A stretch of DNA of 64,000 nt from Enterococcus cecorum DSM 20682 = ATCC 43198 (lineage in GTDB: Bacteria > Bacillota > Bacilli > Lactobacillales > Enterococcaceae). This document shows, piece by piece, positions 1 through 9,972 of the stretch. The position numbers and the translations under genes are program-made. The stretch spans positions 559,501-623,500 of the forward strand of contig NZ_ASWI01000003.1 in the NCBI RefSeq assembly GCF_000407565.1. The letters are read 5' to 3'. Numbering within the stretch: position 1 is the first letter of the stretch; each line of letters starts with the position of its first letter. The notes beneath the pieces are model-generated. The model saw nothing but the letters and a program-made list of their open reading frames with translations. It did not search any database and had not been told where the DNA came from.

Positions 1-1
1 T

Positions 2-1345
2 TTGGGAATTAAGGCACGCGATAAGGTGATTATGTACAAGAGTCCCAAATTCGATACTTATTTATTAGCGGTGGCTGCGTCTTATCTAGGTGCGGTTCCG
101 GTGATGATTTCTTATCATTTTCCAACTGAAACCATGGAAGTATTCGTGGATCGTTTAGAAAAGCCATTTATTATTTATGATGACGAAACCAAAGAACGCG
201 TACTTGCCATTAAGAATTTAGGCGATGAACGTAAAATCGAAGTGGCCCAACTTTTAGCTAGCGATACAACTCCTGTGGAACAAGTTAGCCTAGATCCTGA
301 TGAAATTGCTTATATGACGCATACTTCAGGAACGACTGGGATTCCAAAATTAATTTGTCATTCTTATCATTCGATGGGTTGGCGTACGGTTTGGCAAAGA
401 ACGGTCTTTACGAAGATTGCAGAGAAAAAATTGGTGGCTTTTCATATTTCTCCTGTTCATTCACGGTTTAATATTGGTGTGTCTTCATTGATGGCGATGG
501 CTTTTCCAATGATGCCACTAGCTACATCGGATGGTGAGAAAGTAGCTCATCTTTTGGCTAAATATCAGCCAATCGCGCTAGAAACCCATCCAAATAATTT
601 TGTGCAATGGAGTTTTACCGCTGCGAAACAACCAGAAAGTTTTGCTAGTATTCGTTATTATCATTCGACTTTTGATGCTATTAACAATAAGACCATGCAT
701 ACTTTCTTAAAAGCGAGTGAAAAGCAAGATCCAATCTTCTTACAAGTCTATGGTCAAAGTGAATGTGGACCAATGATTCTAAAAGCGCATACACTTGCGA
801 CCTTACCAACGGATAATGCCCGTGACATGGGGGTAGGTTTAGGTGAGTTAACCAAAGCGCGCATTGCAGATGAAAAAGGCAATGTGCTACCAGCGAATCA
901 AGATGGTCATATTCATTTCTTATCAAAAGGTCGTGCTTTGACTTATTATAAAGAAGATCAACGCTTTAAAGATAATGTTTACGGTGCTTGGTGGGATTCT
1001 GGTGATTATGGTTGCATGAATGAACAAGGCCATTTATATCTGAAAGATCGTCAAGTAGATTTAATCGAAAATATTGATAGTAACTTAGCTTTAGAAGACT
1101 TCTTATTAGACCATTTAGATTTCTTATCAGAAGTCGTGATGGTGCGCGATAAAGAAGGACATGCCCAACCAGTGATTGCCTTAGCGCCAGATTGCGAAAT
1201 GGACTGGGATGCTTGGTGGCAACAAGTAGAAGATCTACCTCATCTAAATGCGCCAATTATTCGCGATTTTGATGATATTCCACGAACAGCTACGATGAAA
1301 GTCCGTCGTTTGTATATTGAAGAATTACTAAAAAATGAAGGATAA
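2..1345 (+). CDS. Acyl-CoA synthetase / adenylate-forming ligase (5' truncated)
   Basis: The gene enters from outside the window, so only its last 447 residues are present. It belongs to the ANL superfamily, which activates a carboxylic acid with ATP to an acyl-adenylate and usually passes it to CoA. The phosphate-binding motif HTSGTTGIPK lies near residue 107, the YGQSECGP motif near 254, a WWDSGDYG segment matches the hinge-region motif, and the C-terminus carries PRTATMKVRR, holding the usual catalytic lysine region. The substrate cannot be told from sequence; a medium or long-chain fatty acid is possible. It is followed by a hairpin terminator and faces the lacI-type gene tail to tail. 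Confidence 0.8.
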   Translation: MGIKARDKVIMYKSPKFDTYLLAVAASYLGAVPVMISYHFPTETMEVFVDRLEKPFIIYDDETKERVLAIKNLGDERKIEVAQLLASDTTPVEQVSLDPDEIAYMTHTSGTTGIPKLICHSYHSMGWRTVWQRTVFTKIAEKKLVAFHISPVHSRFNIGVSSLMAMAFPMMPLATSDGEKVAHLLAKYQPIALETHPNNFVQWSFTAAKQPESFASIRYYHSTFDAINNKTMHTFLKASEKQDPIFLQVYGQSECGPMILKAHTLATLPTDNARDMGVGLGELTKARIADEKGNVLPANQDGHIHFLSKGRALTYYKEDQRFKDNVYGAWWDSGDYGCMNEQGHLYLKDRQVDLIENIDSNLALEDFLLDHLDFLSEVVMVRDKEGHAQPVIALAPDCEMDWDAWWQQVEDLPHLNAPIIRDFDDIPRTATMKVRRLYIEELLKNEG

Positions 1346-1347
1346 TC

Positions 1348-1393
1348 AAAATCCCCCAGATAGAGCATTCCGCTGTTATCTGGGGATTTTTTT
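1348..1393. terminator. Hairpin terminator between convergent genes
   Basis: A 12-bp stem pairs AATCCCCCAGATA (from 1348) with TATCTGGGGATT (to 1388) and runs into seven Ts on the plus strand. An A-rich stretch on the other side lets it serve the convergent lacI-type gene as well. Confidence 0.75.
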
Positions 1394-2408
1394 ACTTTTG
1401 TTCGAAATCAATGACGGTTTCGCGTTTGATCAATTTATGAGGGACTACCATCCGACCGCTTGTTTGTTGATTATCATTGAGCTTATGTATCAAACTTTGA
1501 GTCGCCATCTTACCCAATTCAGCAACATCGACGTCGATACTCGTTAAATACGGATGAACGAGAGTCGCAAAAATCGAGTTGTTAAAACTGATAATGGATA
1601 AGTCATCGGGTACTTGATATTTATAGAGATTTAACAATTGGATAATACGCATCGCAAATAAATCATCAATGACCACTAAGGCTGTTGGTTTTTCGATTTT
1701 CAAAAGTTCTTCAAAATTGACATAGTCTTCTGGATGTTGAAAAGTCACAGCCGGTTTGACTTCAAGATTGGCTAACATCATCGCTTTTTGATAACCAAAG
1801 TAACGTTCAAAATAAACGTTTTCTTGTGTCGTATTTGTGACAAAAAGAATTTTTTGATGATGATGGTTAATCAGGTATTCAGTTGCTTGTTTGCCTAATA
1901 GCTGGTTATCATTGTCGACATAGGTAATTTTTTGCTCATGGTTATAAGGTTGTCCAATTAAAGTAAATGGTACTTCTTCATCCATCAAATAGCGAATAAT
2001 CGGGTCATGATTATCTGAATAAGTCAAGATAAACCCATCCACTTGTTTTTGGCGATGCATTTGTTTGACATTTTCTAATAAAGAATCAAAATTTAAGGCC
2101 GTTGCAATTGCCACAGTCATACCAGATTGACGAGCTTCTTCATTGATTGTTTCAATTGTTTCTAAATAAAAAGGGTTGCCTAAGCGTTCCTTGGAGTCTA
2201 GTGGAGGCAAGATAATTCCAATAGCATTGGAGACTTGTTTACCAAGATTGCGCGCGGTTAAATTAGGAATATACCCCATATCATCCATAATGGCGCGGAC
2301 TCGTTTTTTTGTTTCTTCCGAGATACTGGGATGATTATTAATCACACGAGAAACGGTCGAAGTTGCCACACCTGCTCTTTTCGCCACATCTTTTACTGTA
2401 ATACTCAT
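1392..2408 (-). CDS. LacI/GalR-family transcriptional regulator (MalR-like)
   Basis: A 338-residue DNA-binding regulator. It starts MSITVKDVAKRAGVATSTV, the classical LacI helix-turn-helix, followed by a periplasmic-binding-protein-like effector domain. The ATG at 2408 is preceded by a GGAGG ribosome site; longer reading upstream has no such site. It lies just downstream of the maltose phosphorylase gene but behind a hairpin terminator. LacI-type half-sites sit in the promoter region of the phosphorylase, so control of maltose use is the likely role (inferred from context). The effector sugar is unknown. Confidence 0.85.
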   Translation of the reverse strand: MSITVKDVAKRAGVATSTVSRVINNHPSISEETKKRVRAIMDDMGYIPNLTARNLGKQVSNAIGIILPPLDSKERLGNPFYLETIETINEEARQSGMTVAIATALNFDSLLENVKQMHRQKQVDGFILTYSDNHDPIIRYLMDEEVPFTLIGQPYNHEQKITYVDNDNQLLGKQATEYLINHHHQKILFVTNTTQENVYFERYFGYQKAMMLANLEVKPAVTFQHPEDYVNFEELLKIEKPTALVVIDDLFAMRIIQLLNLYKYQVPDDLSIISFNNSIFATLVHPYLTSIDVDVAELGKMATQSLIHKLNDNQQTSGRMVVPHKLIKRETVIDFEQK

Positions 2409-2499
2409 TATTTTCCTCCCAATTAAAAGTAACCGTAACCATAGTATCAGAAAATATTCTCTTTTGCTAGTGAAAGAATACATTTGTACGCAACATTTG

Positions 2500-2546
2500 C
2501 ATAAAAATAAGAAAAGACGGTGCCCCAGAGAAGGTGCATCCGTCTT
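2500..2546 (-). terminator. Terminator after maltose phosphorylase gene
   Basis: Read on the minus strand, AAGACGG (2546-2540) pairs with CCGTCTT (2520-2514), with further pairing inside, followed by TTTTCTTATTTTT. It separates the GH65 gene from the lacI-type gene, so the regulator probably has its own promoter within 2409-2500. Confidence 0.65.
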
Positions 2547-2567
2547 AGTGTCTGGTTGCAATTGATT

Positions 2568-4832
2568 TTAGTTTAACGCAACAGTAATTTTATCGGTTAA
2601 TTCATAATCTTTATCATAAAGTTTTAGACTTAAAGCATCGCCACTTAATTTTTCAACAGTAACTGCTTCTTTATCGACATTAATCGCTAATAAACGTCCA
2701 CGATAGTTAATGTGGAAGGCATAGTTGCTCCATGATTGTGGCACAAATGGGGCAAAGCTTAATGTTTCGTTGGCTGTCTTCATTTGAGCAAATCCTTGAA
2801 CGATACCTAACCAGCTACCAGTCATAGAAGTAATGTGTAAGCCATCTTCAGTATCATTGTTGTAGTTATCCAAATCTAGACGAGCTGTACGTTCATACAT
2901 TTCGACTGCTTTTTCTTCCATGCCTAGTTCAGCAGCTAAGATTGCGTGAATACATGCTGAAAGAGAAGATTCATGGACAGTCATTGGTTCATAGAAGTTA
3001 AAGTTGTTGCGTTTTTGTTCTAAAGTAAATTGATCCTCAAAGAAGTAAATTCCTTGTAAAACGTCGGCTTGTTTAATGAAGCAAGAACGTAAAATCTTAT
3101 CCCATGACCAATTTTGGTTCAATGGTAAGTCTGATTTGTCTAAGCTAGAAACTGGACGTAAATCTTTATCTAAGAAAGTATCATGTTGAACAAAGACATC
3201 TAATTCTTCATCGTAAGGGAAATACATTTTTTCGATGATATCTTCCCATTTCGCTTGTTCTTCAGTAGTAATTTCTAAGATAGCTTGGTCTTGGAAACGA
3301 CGATAACTTTCTAATGTATATTTTAGAACCCAACGTGCGATGTAGTTGGTATACCAGTTGTTGTTAATATTGTTTTCGTATTCGTTTGGACCAGTAACAC
3401 CGTGAATCATGTACTTATCATTGCGTTTAGAATAATGCACACGGTCAGCCCAGAAGCGTGCAATTCCTGTTAATACTTCTAAACCTTCTTTAGCAAGATA
3501 AGTTGTGTCGCCAGTATAGTTCGTATAGTTGTAAATCGCATAAGCAATCGCGCCATTACGGTGGATTTCTTCAAATGTGATTTCCCACTCATTATGACAT
3601 TCTACCCCTGTGAAGGTAACCATTGGATAAAGAGCACCAGCTAAACCTTGTTGACGTGCATTATGATAAGCTTGTGGTAATTGATTATGACGATATTTCA
3701 ATAAGCTACGAGTCACGCTTGGATCAGCTAAAGATAAGTATAATGGTACGGCATAAGCTTCTGTATCCCAGTAAGTTGCACCACCATATTTTTCACCAGT
3801 AAAGCCTTTAGGACCAATATTTAAGCGTTCATCTTCACCGTAGTAGGTAGAGAATAATTGGAATAAGTTAAAGCGAATACCTTGTTGAGCGGCATCATCG
3901 CCATTAATCACGACATCGGCTAATTCCCAACGTTTTTGCCATGCTTGAGCTTGTTCTGCTTTCAAGGCTTCATAGTCATTACCAAAAGCAGCATATAATT
4001 CAGCAACCTTAGCTAATTGTTCGTCTTCTTCAACATCACGACTGGTTACGATAACTACCTCTTTTTCAAAAGTAAAGCTTTCTCCTTGTTTTTTGTTAAA
4101 GACAAATTGATTGCTGATCATTAAAGGTGCTTCTAAGCTTGCTTCACTTTCAAAGTTGTGTTTCATTGCAGAAGTGACAGTGAATTGTGGGACACCAAAT
4201 GGATTAGCGATCGTGCGGGCAGTGACATAACTAAAGCCATCTGTTTCTCCTTGTGCAACTTCTTCCCAGAAATGTTCATCATAGTTACTGTCTTCATTGG
4301 TTACATTATTGTCCAAGCTAGAATTAATTTGAATGGTTGCTTCTCCTTCAAGTACAGTTGCTGTTAGACGGATAAAAGCTAATTCTTTTTTCACGATACT
4401 TAAGAAACGCTCAAATTCAAAACGAACTTTACAATCGTCAAAAGCTACGACGAATGAGCGAGAAAGTAGGCCGTTTTGCATGTCTAATTCCATTTTGAAG
4501 TCTTGCGGATCAAGTTGAGCTAAATCTAATACTTGACCATTAACTAAGATTTCAAGGCTTAAGAAGTTCACTGCATTAATGACTTTCCCGAAATATTCAG
4601 GATAACCATTTTTCCACCAACCTACACGAGTTTTATCCGGAAACCAAATCCCAGCAATATAAGTTCCTTGATGGTGGTCTGCGCTATAAGTTTCTTCAAA
4701 GTTTCCGCGCATCCCCATGTAGCCATTACCGATACTAGTTAGCGATTCTTGTAGTCGGCGATTTTCTTTATCTAATTTTGTTGTGCGAATTTTCCAGGGA
4801 TCAATTTCAAATAATCGTTTAATTTGTTTCAT
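2568..4832 (-). CDS. mapA: Glycoside hydrolase family 65 maltose phosphorylase
   Basis: A 754-residue cytoplasmic enzyme that splits maltose with inorganic phosphate into glucose and beta-glucose 1-phosphate. The (alpha/alpha)6-barrel catalytic region holds [20 protein letters not shown] around residue 475, with the general-acid glutamate of family 65. The length equals that of the characterised Lactobacillus maltose phosphorylases. Kojibiose and trehalose phosphorylases share the fold, so specificity for maltose rests on similarity. It is transcribed from a promoter carrying a LacI-type operator; a divergent HAD enzyme could process the sugar phosphate. The ATG at 4832 follows a GGAGGAGT ribosome site. 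Confidence 0.88.
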   Translation of the reverse strand: MKQIKRLFEIDPWKIRTTKLDKENRRLQESLTSIGNGYMGMRGNFEETYSADHHQGTYIAGIWFPDKTRVGWWKNGYPEYFGKVINAVNFLSLEILVNGQVLDLAQLDPQDFKMELDMQNGLLSRSFVVAFDDCKVRFEFERFLSIVKKELAFIRLTATVLEGEATIQINSSLDNNVTNEDSNYDEHFWEEVAQGETDGFSYVTARTIANPFGVPQFTVTSAMKHNFESEASLEAPLMISNQFVFNKKQGESFTFEKEVVIVTSRDVEEDEQLAKVAELYAAFGNDYEALKAEQAQAWQKRWELADVVINGDDAAQQGIRFNLFQLFSTYYGEDERLNIGPKGFTGEKYGGATYWDTEAYAVPLYLSLADPSVTRSLLKYRHNQLPQAYHNARQQGLAGALYPMVTFTGVECHNEWEITFEEIHRNGAIAYAIYNYTNYTGDTTYLAKEGLEVLTGIARFWADRVHYSKRNDKYMIHGVTGPNEYENNINNNWYTNYIARWVLKYTLESYRRFQDQAILEITTEEQAKWEDIIEKMYFPYDEELDVFVQHDTFLDKDLRPVSSLDKSDLPLNQNWSWDKILRSCFIKQADVLQGIYFFEDQFTLEQKRNNFNFYEPMTVHESSLSACIHAILAAELGMEEKAVEMYERTARLDLDNYNNDTEDGLHITSMTGSWLGIVQGFAQMKTANETLSFAPFVPQSWSNYAFHINYRGRLLAINVDKEAVTVEKLSGDALSLKLYDKDYELTDKITVALN

Positions 4833-4863
4833 GATATACTCCTCCGTTTATTAAGTCACTTAT

Positions 4864-4893
4864 ATTTTAAACGCAAACGGTTGCGCAAGTCAA
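4864..4893 (-). promoter_or_regulatory. mapA promoter with LacI/MalR-type operator in the spacer
   Basis: On the minus strand, TTGACT (4893-4888) and TAAAAT (4869-4864) are separated by 18 bp. The near-palindrome CGCAACCGTTTGCG (4885-4872) fills the spacer, typical of a LacI-family operator. It would be bound by the regulator at 1392-2408. Confidence 0.65.
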
Positions 4894-4982
4894 GTTGAAA
4901 ATGCAAAAAAATGAAAAAAATATTTTTGAGGTAAATATCAAGGATTGACAATGCTTAAATTGGTAATTAATTGTTTGGAAAT

Positions 4983-4990
4983 CGGTTGCG
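4983..4990 (+). promoter_or_regulatory. Second LacI-type half-site (CGGTTGCG)
   Basis: CGGTTGCG at 4983 repeats the half-site at 4878-4885 exactly and in the same orientation, 105 bp away. The flanking ACGCAACCGATTT (minus strand) is a degraded operator. It lies between the mapA promoter and the divergent HAD gene. Confidence 0.4.
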
Positions 4991-5068
4991 TTTTCAAGCT
5001 TGATTGTTTTGCAAAAGTTGTTTGTGATAGACTAAGTATGTAGATGAGTGGAGGAAGGAAGCGAGAAT

Positions 5069-5716
5069 ATGCAAACAGTGATTTTTGATATGGATGGGGT
5101 ATTGGTGGACTCTGAATATACTTTTTTTAAGAGTAAGTCTGATATGTTAGCTCAGGCGGGTCATCCGGTAGAAACGAGTTATCATTACCAGTTTATGGGC
5201 ACGACTTTTACTTTTATGTGGGAAGAAATGAAAAAAGAATTTGACCTACCAAAATCAGTGGATGAATATATTCAAGAGATGAATCAACGCCGCAAAGCTA
5301 TTTTTCAAGAAACTGGGGTCAAACCAATCAAAGGAGCAGTGGCATTAGTCAAGGCGTTGCATCAGGCAGGGTTTAAGTTGGCAGTGGCATCAGCATCACC
5401 GAGAAATGAGATTAAACAATATCTTACTGAACTAGGGATTATCGATTGTTTTAGTGCCTATGTGAGCGCTGATGAAGTCGAACATGGTAAGCCTGCTCCG
5501 GATGTCTTTTTAGAAGCGGCTAAACGTATTGCGCGCAATCCTAGTGAGTGTATTGTTTTTGAAGATACGAAAAATGGCAGTCGCGCAGCTAAAAATGCTG
5601 GGATGTATACGATTGGTTTTGCAAATCCCGAATATCCCAAGCAGGATTTATCAGCCGCCGATAAGATAGTGACAGATTATCAACAAGTGGATATTCAACG
5701 TTTATTAGCATTGTAA
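5069..5716 (+). CDS. HAD-superfamily hydrolase, beta-phosphoglucomutase-like
   Basis: A 215-residue subfamily IA haloacid-dehalogenase protein. FDMDGVLVDSE at the N-terminus carries the aspartate nucleophile and general acid, SASPRNE gives motif II, KPAPDVF motif III, and FEDTKNGSRAAKNAG motif IV. The ATG at 5069 follows GAGGAAGGA, whereas the upstream GTG lies inside that ribosome site. In related bacteria a beta-phosphoglucomutase is coupled to maltose phosphorylase; here the gene is divergent from mapA. The cap-domain residues do not clearly match PgmB, so a sugar-phosphate phosphatase is an equal possibility. Confidence 0.75.
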   Translation: MQTVIFDMDGVLVDSEYTFFKSKSDMLAQAGHPVETSYHYQFMGTTFTFMWEEMKKEFDLPKSVDEYIQEMNQRRKAIFQETGVKPIKGAVALVKALHQAGFKLAVASASPRNEIKQYLTELGIIDCFSAYVSADEVEHGKPAPDVFLEAAKRIARNPSECIVFEDTKNGSRAAKNAGMYTIGFANPEYPKQDLSAADKIVTDYQQVDIQRLLAL

Positions 5717-5759
5717 AAAAACTCGTACAACCAGTCTGACTGGGCGTACGAGTTTTTTG
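5715..5759. terminator. Bidirectional terminator between HAD gene and gatD
   Basis: ACTCGTAC (5721-5728) pairs with GTACGAGT (5746-5753), flanked by A6 and T6, so it can end both convergent genes. Confidence 0.8.
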
Positions 5760-6434
5760 TTATTCAAATTGTTCATTCGGATATTTTTTCTTTAGTGCGG
5801 TTAATATTAAGCGTTTGGCTAGGATTTCATTTCTAGCTAGGATAGGACCGTGGAAGTAGCTCCCAAAGACGTTTTTGTAAATCACACCTTCTGTTTGGTC
5901 TTGTCCATTATTGCCTTTTCCTTGGATGACTTTGCCCAGAGGTTTTTCGCCTTTTCCTAGGAAGGTCATACCATTGTGATTTTCAAAGCCATAATAAGTT
6001 TCATCAAATTCCTCATTATAAATCTCGGTATCGCCAATGAAACGATTATTTTCCTGGCTTAATGTATAGTGATCGAGTGCACCAATACCTTTAATTTGTT
6101 CGCCATGAGCACCGATATAGTAATGTCCAAGTAATTGATACCCACCACAAATGGCTAACATGACCCCATCATTTTCAATATAGCGAGTGAGTTCTTCCTT
6201 TTTCGTAGGTAAGTCTTCAGCCACGATGACTTGCTCAAAATCTTGCCCACCCCCAAAGAAAATTAAATCAAAATCATCGGCCTTAAATTTTTGATGGATA
6301 CTGACAATTTCTGTTGTTAAGGTAATGCCCATTTTTTTGGCGACATATTGAAGCATTAATAAATTTCCGTTATCGCCATACGTATTGAGGAGGTTTCCGT
6401 ATAAATGGCAAAGGTGTAATTCATAATTAGCCAC
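5760..6434 (-). CDS. gatD: Lipid II isoglutaminyl synthase, glutaminase subunit GatD
   Basis: A 224-residue class I glutamine amidotransferase of the CobB/CobQ-like type. It supplies ammonia to MurT for amidation of D-glutamate in the lipid II stem peptide. The nucleophile is in [11 protein letters not shown] (Cys96) and the catalytic histidine in [11 protein letters not shown] (His195); GGGQDFEQ forms part of the oxyanion region. The start overlaps the murT stop by 8 bases, showing a two-gene operon. Amidation is needed for efficient peptidoglycan cross-linking in enterococci and staphylococci. Confidence 0.9.
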   Translation of the reverse strand: MANYELHLCHLYGNLLNTYGDNGNLLMLQYVAKKMGITLTTEIVSIHQKFKADDFDLIFFGGGQDFEQVIVAEDLPTKKEELTRYIENDGVMLAICGGYQLLGHYYIGAHGEQIKGIGALDHYTLSQENNRFIGDTEIYNEEFDETYYGFENHNGMTFLGKGEKPLGKVIQGKGNNGQDQTEGVIYKNVFGSYFHGPILARNEILAKRLILTALKKKYPNEQFE

Positions 6435-7779
6435 GATCCATTCCTCCTTTAATGTAGCCTTTTTCAGCTAATTTTTTGCGTAGTTGTAACACGGCGGTAT
6501 AAGTTGCTAAGATATAGACATTTTCCGTTGGTAAAGTTGCAATTTGTTCAATGACTTCATCTAGTTCGCGGACTTCAGTCAGTTTATCTTCTTCAATACC
6601 GGCAACCTTTAAGCGTAGGGCCATATCTTTATGTCGTTCGCCACCAGCAATCACTTGAGGAATCGCCATGTCGGCAAAGGCTTCATGATTGCCATCCCAA
6701 ATCCAGCTGACGTCAATCCCATCGGCATAGTTCGCATTTAATAGACAAACTAAAGAGAAAGGACGAGGAGCAAGGCCAATCATATCGATGACTTGGTTTA
6801 GCCCAACTGGATTTTTTACTAAAACTAGGGTGCATTTTTTATCTTTAATTTGGATGACTTCTTGACGACCAAAGACTTTTTCATCATAAGCTAGGCCTTT
6901 GCGGATTTTTTCAGGACTAACATGATAATATTCAGCCACCGCACAAGCAGCTAAAGCATTATAAATATTATACATTCCGCCCACTTCAATGCCGTATTCT
7001 TCCCCGTCAATCACAAATTTGGCATGCGTATTACTCATTTCTTTCAAATCGGTTAATTGATAGGTTAATGCTGGACGTTTGAAATCACAGTTTGGACAGT
7101 AATATTTTCCAAGATTGGCATAGGTATTCAGCTTGTAGTGCAAAATATGATGACAATGTGGACAAAGCACGCCATCCGTATTGTAATGGGCCATTTGTTC
7201 CTGATCTTCTTGATGATTAAAGCCATAATAGATTCTAGGATTTACCGTGTCAATCGAGTTAAAAATAGGCGAATCTCCATTGGCTAAAATGGTCGCTTGT
7301 GGAGATTTTGCGGCACCTTCGACAATTAAACGATAAGTAGTATAGATTTCGCCGTAACGGTCCATTTGATCGCGAAAAATATTCGTAAAGACAAAGAGTT
7401 CAGGCTTAATATATTCAGTAACTTTACTTAAAGAAGCTTCGTCAATTTCTAGAACGGCAAATTTTTTCTCCCCTTTTTTCACTTTAGCAGATAAAAAAGT
7501 AGAGACGATTCCTTGGACCATATTTGCGCCTGTTGGATTGGTTAGAACATGGTCAAATTCTTGTTTTAATATATTTACAGTTAAAGCCGTTGTTAACGTT
7601 TTGCCATTGGTACCAGTAACGACAACGACTTGATAATCTTTAGCTAAGTGATCTAATATTTGTGGGTCAATCTTTAAGGCTAACTTCCCTGGTAAGCTTG
7701 AACCACCTTTCATAAATGTCTTTAAAAACCATAAAGAACTTTTACCGACAGCTGTGGCCAAAAGACTCTTGATACTCAT
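6427..7779 (-). CDS. murT: Lipid II isoglutaminyl synthase, Mur-ligase subunit MurT
   Basis: A 450-residue Mur ligase-fold ATPase that activates the D-glutamate alpha-carboxylate of lipid II for amidation. [16 protein letters not shown] (P-loop GTNGKT at 56-61) is followed by a four-cysteine ribbon, CPHCHHI and YYCPNCDF, characteristic of MurT, and a C-terminal domain that docks GatD. The ATG at 7779 follows GGAGGAAG. It is the first gene of the murT-gatD operon. Confidence 0.92.
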   Translation of the reverse strand: MSIKSLLATAVGKSSLWFLKTFMKGGSSLPGKLALKIDPQILDHLAKDYQVVVVTGTNGKTLTTALTVNILKQEFDHVLTNPTGANMVQGIVSTFLSAKVKKGEKKFAVLEIDEASLSKVTEYIKPELFVFTNIFRDQMDRYGEIYTTYRLIVEGAAKSPQATILANGDSPIFNSIDTVNPRIYYGFNHQEDQEQMAHYNTDGVLCPHCHHILHYKLNTYANLGKYYCPNCDFKRPALTYQLTDLKEMSNTHAKFVIDGEEYGIEVGGMYNIYNALAACAVAEYYHVSPEKIRKGLAYDEKVFGRQEVIQIKDKKCTLVLVKNPVGLNQVIDMIGLAPRPFSLVCLLNANYADGIDVSWIWDGNHEAFADMAIPQVIAGGERHKDMALRLKVAGIEEDKLTEVRELDEVIEQIATLPTENVYILATYTAVLQLRKKLAEKGYIKGGMDRG

Positions 7780-7869
7780 AAATCTTCCTCCAATTATTCA
7801 ATTAACAGAACTATCATACCATAGAATGTCCCAAAAAGATAATGCGCATGAAGGAATAAGCAAGATTTT

Positions 7870-7930
7870 ATAAAAAATAAAAAAACTTTGCCTTACTGAC
7901 TTGTACATCAACAAATCAAATAAGACAAAG
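7870..7930 (-). terminator. Terminator of the lrgAB operon
   Basis: Read on the minus strand, CTTTGTCTTA (7930-7921) pairs with TAAGGCAAAG (7895-7886) through one G-U pair and is followed by TTTTTTTATTTTTT. Confidence 0.65.
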
Positions 7931-7946
7931 GAGAGGGAATACGTCA

Positions 7947-8630
7947 TTAAATTCCGATAAATGGGGCAAAGATAGGTACGACAACCACCGTCACTAAGCC
8001 GACGATAACTACGGCGATACTTGCCATGGCTGTTTCGGTTTCGCCTAATTCCATACTTACAGCCACTCCTAGTGCGTGACCAGCCGCGCCTAATGATAGA
8101 CCTTGAGCGATTTCGTCTTTGATTCTAAAATAACGTAGCGCCATTTTACCTAAAGCATAGGTCAACACCCCATTAAAGATAACCGTAAAGGCTGTAATGG
8201 AAGCCACACCGCCAATAGATTCACTAATAGGTACCGCGATGGCTGTTGTTGCGGCTTGTGGCAAAATAGAGGCAATGATAGCTGGATGCATATGGATGAG
8301 TTTGCCTACTACAATTACACTGAATAAGGAACCAATCGAACCAATCGTTAAGGCTAAGACGATTTCAAACCAATATTTTTTTAAGACATCGCGTTTTTTA
8401 TATAAAGGAATCGCAAAAGCAACGGTGGCTGGTTCTAGGAAAAAGCTAATGTATTTGCCGCCTTCGTTGTATTGTTCATAACTAATACCTGTGACTTTTA
8501 AGACAATCACACCCAAAACCATTGCGACAAATAAAGGCGTAAATAAGAAGAAGTTTTTACTTTTCTTGAATAAAAAGACACCAATTTCAAATACAACTAA
8601 TGAAATAATGATTCCAATATAAGCGTTCAT
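7947..8630 (-). CDS. lrgB: LrgB-family membrane protein
   Basis: A 227-residue polytopic membrane protein of the LrgB/CidB family, with many hydrophobic segments and the conserved [16 protein letters not shown] and [12 protein letters not shown] regions. With LrgA it modulates murein hydrolase activity and autolysis; in streptococci and Bacillus the family is linked to pyruvate uptake. It overlaps lrgA by 4 bases (ATGA), so the two are translationally coupled. Confidence 0.9.
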   Translation of the reverse strand: MNAYIGIIISLVVFEIGVFLFKKSKNFFLFTPLFVAMVLGVIVLKVTGISYEQYNEGGKYISFFLEPATVAFAIPLYKKRDVLKKYWFEIVLALTIGSIGSLFSVIVVGKLIHMHPAIIASILPQAATTAIAVPISESIGGVASITAFTVIFNGVLTYALGKMALRYFRIKDEIAQGLSLGAAGHALGVAVSMELGETETAMASIAVVIVGLVTVVVVPIFAPFIGI

Positions 8631-9061
8631 AATCTAACATCTCCTTTGTTGGCTTGGGTTTGTTTGAATGGGATAAGGTCGGATAGTTGGAATTTTTTGG
8701 CTTGGCGTAATTTTAAGAGTAATGCACCAGACCAACCCGTAACGAATAATAAAGCTAAGGTAGCTACGAGAAGCACGAATACAATTTGTAATCCATAGCT
8801 TGCCATTAAATCTAAGGAATTCACAAGTGAGATGCCAGATGGGACGAATAAAAAGGTAATGACTTTAGATAAACTATTACTTAAACCTTCTACTTGTTCG
8901 AGTTTGACCACACCGGTACATAAGGAGATAAATAATAAAATCATGCCCACCACCGATGAAGGAACGGGGATAGGAAGTAGGTTGGCCACAAATTTCGAAA
9001 TTAAAATAATGATAGCAAAAATGACCGCTTGTTGACAAAATGAGTATTCAGATTTTTTCAT
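8627..9061 (-). CDS. lrgA: LrgA-family holin-like membrane protein
   Basis: A 144-residue protein with four predicted membrane helices and the LrgA/CidA signature [16 protein letters not shown]. It acts with LrgB in the membrane, as antiholin or as part of a pyruvate transport system depending on species. The gene lies next to lytT-lytS, the two-component system known to control lrgAB. Confidence 0.9.
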   Translation of the reverse strand: MKKSEYSFCQQAVIFAIIILISKFVANLLPIPVPSSVVGMILLFISLCTGVVKLEQVEGLSNSLSKVITFLFVPSGISLVNSLDLMASYGLQIVFVLLVATLALLFVTGWSGALLLKLRQAKKFQLSDLIPFKQTQANKGDVRL

Positions 9062-9094
9062 GTTTAAGCACTTCCTTAACGTTTTCTTGATTAA

Positions 9095-9109
9095 AGTATA
9101 GCGCTTTCT
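9095..9109 (-). promoter_or_regulatory. lrgA promoter -10 box overlapping a cre-like site
   Basis: On the minus strand TATACT (9100-9095) lies 34 bases before the lrgA start. AGAAAGCGCTATAC overlaps it and resembles a catabolite-response element with mismatches at the ends. No good -35 box is visible 17-18 bp upstream, as expected for a promoter needing an activator such as LytT (inference). Confidence 0.35.
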
Positions 9110-9161
9110 AAAATAAATAAAGCGTTTTTACCATTAAATGAATCAAACGGTGCGCGAAATG

Positions 9162-9204
9162 CAAAATAAGACACCTCAAATGCCCAATTACACTTGAGAT
9201 GCCT
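9162..9204 (-). terminator. Terminator of lytS-lytT
   Basis: Minus-strand AGGCATCTCAA (9204-9194) pairs with TTGAGGTGTCT (9179-9169) using G-U pairs and is followed by TATTTTGC. Confidence 0.5.
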
Positions 9205-9217
9205 AAAAGACAATGCT

Positions 9218-9952
9218 TTAAATGCCAAATATTTCTTTAAATTCTTTCAGATAAGAGCGGCTAACGGGTACTTTTTGCCCATTAGTTAGGATAACTTGCA
9301 GAGTGTGGTTGAACCAAGGTTGGATTTCTTGGACTTTTTTACGATTAATTAAATAGCTGCGATGGGTTTTAATAAATATGCTTTTTGGTAGTTTTTGTTC
9401 CATTTGATTCAGGCTACCCGGCATTTGATACGTTTGGTCTTTGGTATTGATACTTAAGGTTTTTTCTTCCACCCAGACGCAGTAAATATCTTTCGGCGCT
9501 ACCATGTAAATCCGGTCTTCTCCTTGAATCGCAAAGGCATCAAAATCTTCTTTTTCATTTACTGAGACAGGTTGGCTAGTAGGTTGGGATGCTGGATTTG
9601 CTTGACTGGCTTTGTGGATGACTTGCTGGATTTGTTCGGCATCAAAAGGTTTTAAGATATAGTCTTTGGCATTGACTTGAAAAGCTTTGAGCGCATATTG
9701 ATCATAAGCTGTAGCAAAGACAAGGTAGGGTGGATTTTGGACTTTGAGCAATTTTTCCGCTAAGTCAAAGCCACTTTCTCCGGTTAAATGAATATCTAAA
9801 AAGAGTAAGTCCGTTTTTTGGTCGATTAGTTGGGCGATGGCTTGCTCGACACTATCTGCCTGCGCGATGGAGGTGACTTGCGGGTGCTGCTTGACAAGAT
9901 AAGCGAGTTCTTGTCTAGCTAATGGTTCATCATCAACGATTAATACGTGCAT
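9218..9952 (-). CDS. lytT: LytTR-family response regulator
   Basis: A 244-residue response regulator. The receiver domain has VDDEP at the N-terminus and the phospho-acceptor Asp53 in LLFLDIHLTG. A linker rich in Ala/Gln/Ser leads to a LytTR DNA-binding domain with the typical FIKTHRSYLINRKKVQEI block. It pairs with LytS and is expected to switch on lrgAB. It starts 20 bases after the lytS stop in the same operon. Confidence 0.9.
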   Translation of the reverse strand: MHVLIVDDEPLARQELAYLVKQHPQVTSIAQADSVEQAIAQLIDQKTDLLFLDIHLTGESGFDLAEKLLKVQNPPYLVFATAYDQYALKAFQVNAKDYILKPFDAEQIQQVIHKASQANPASQPTSQPVSVNEKEDFDAFAIQGEDRIYMVAPKDIYCVWVEEKTLSINTKDQTYQMPGSLNQMEQKLPKSIFIKTHRSYLINRKKVQEIQPWFNHTLQVILTNGQKVPVSRSYLKEFKEIFGI

Positions 9953-9972
9953 AAAATCTATCCTTTCAATGT

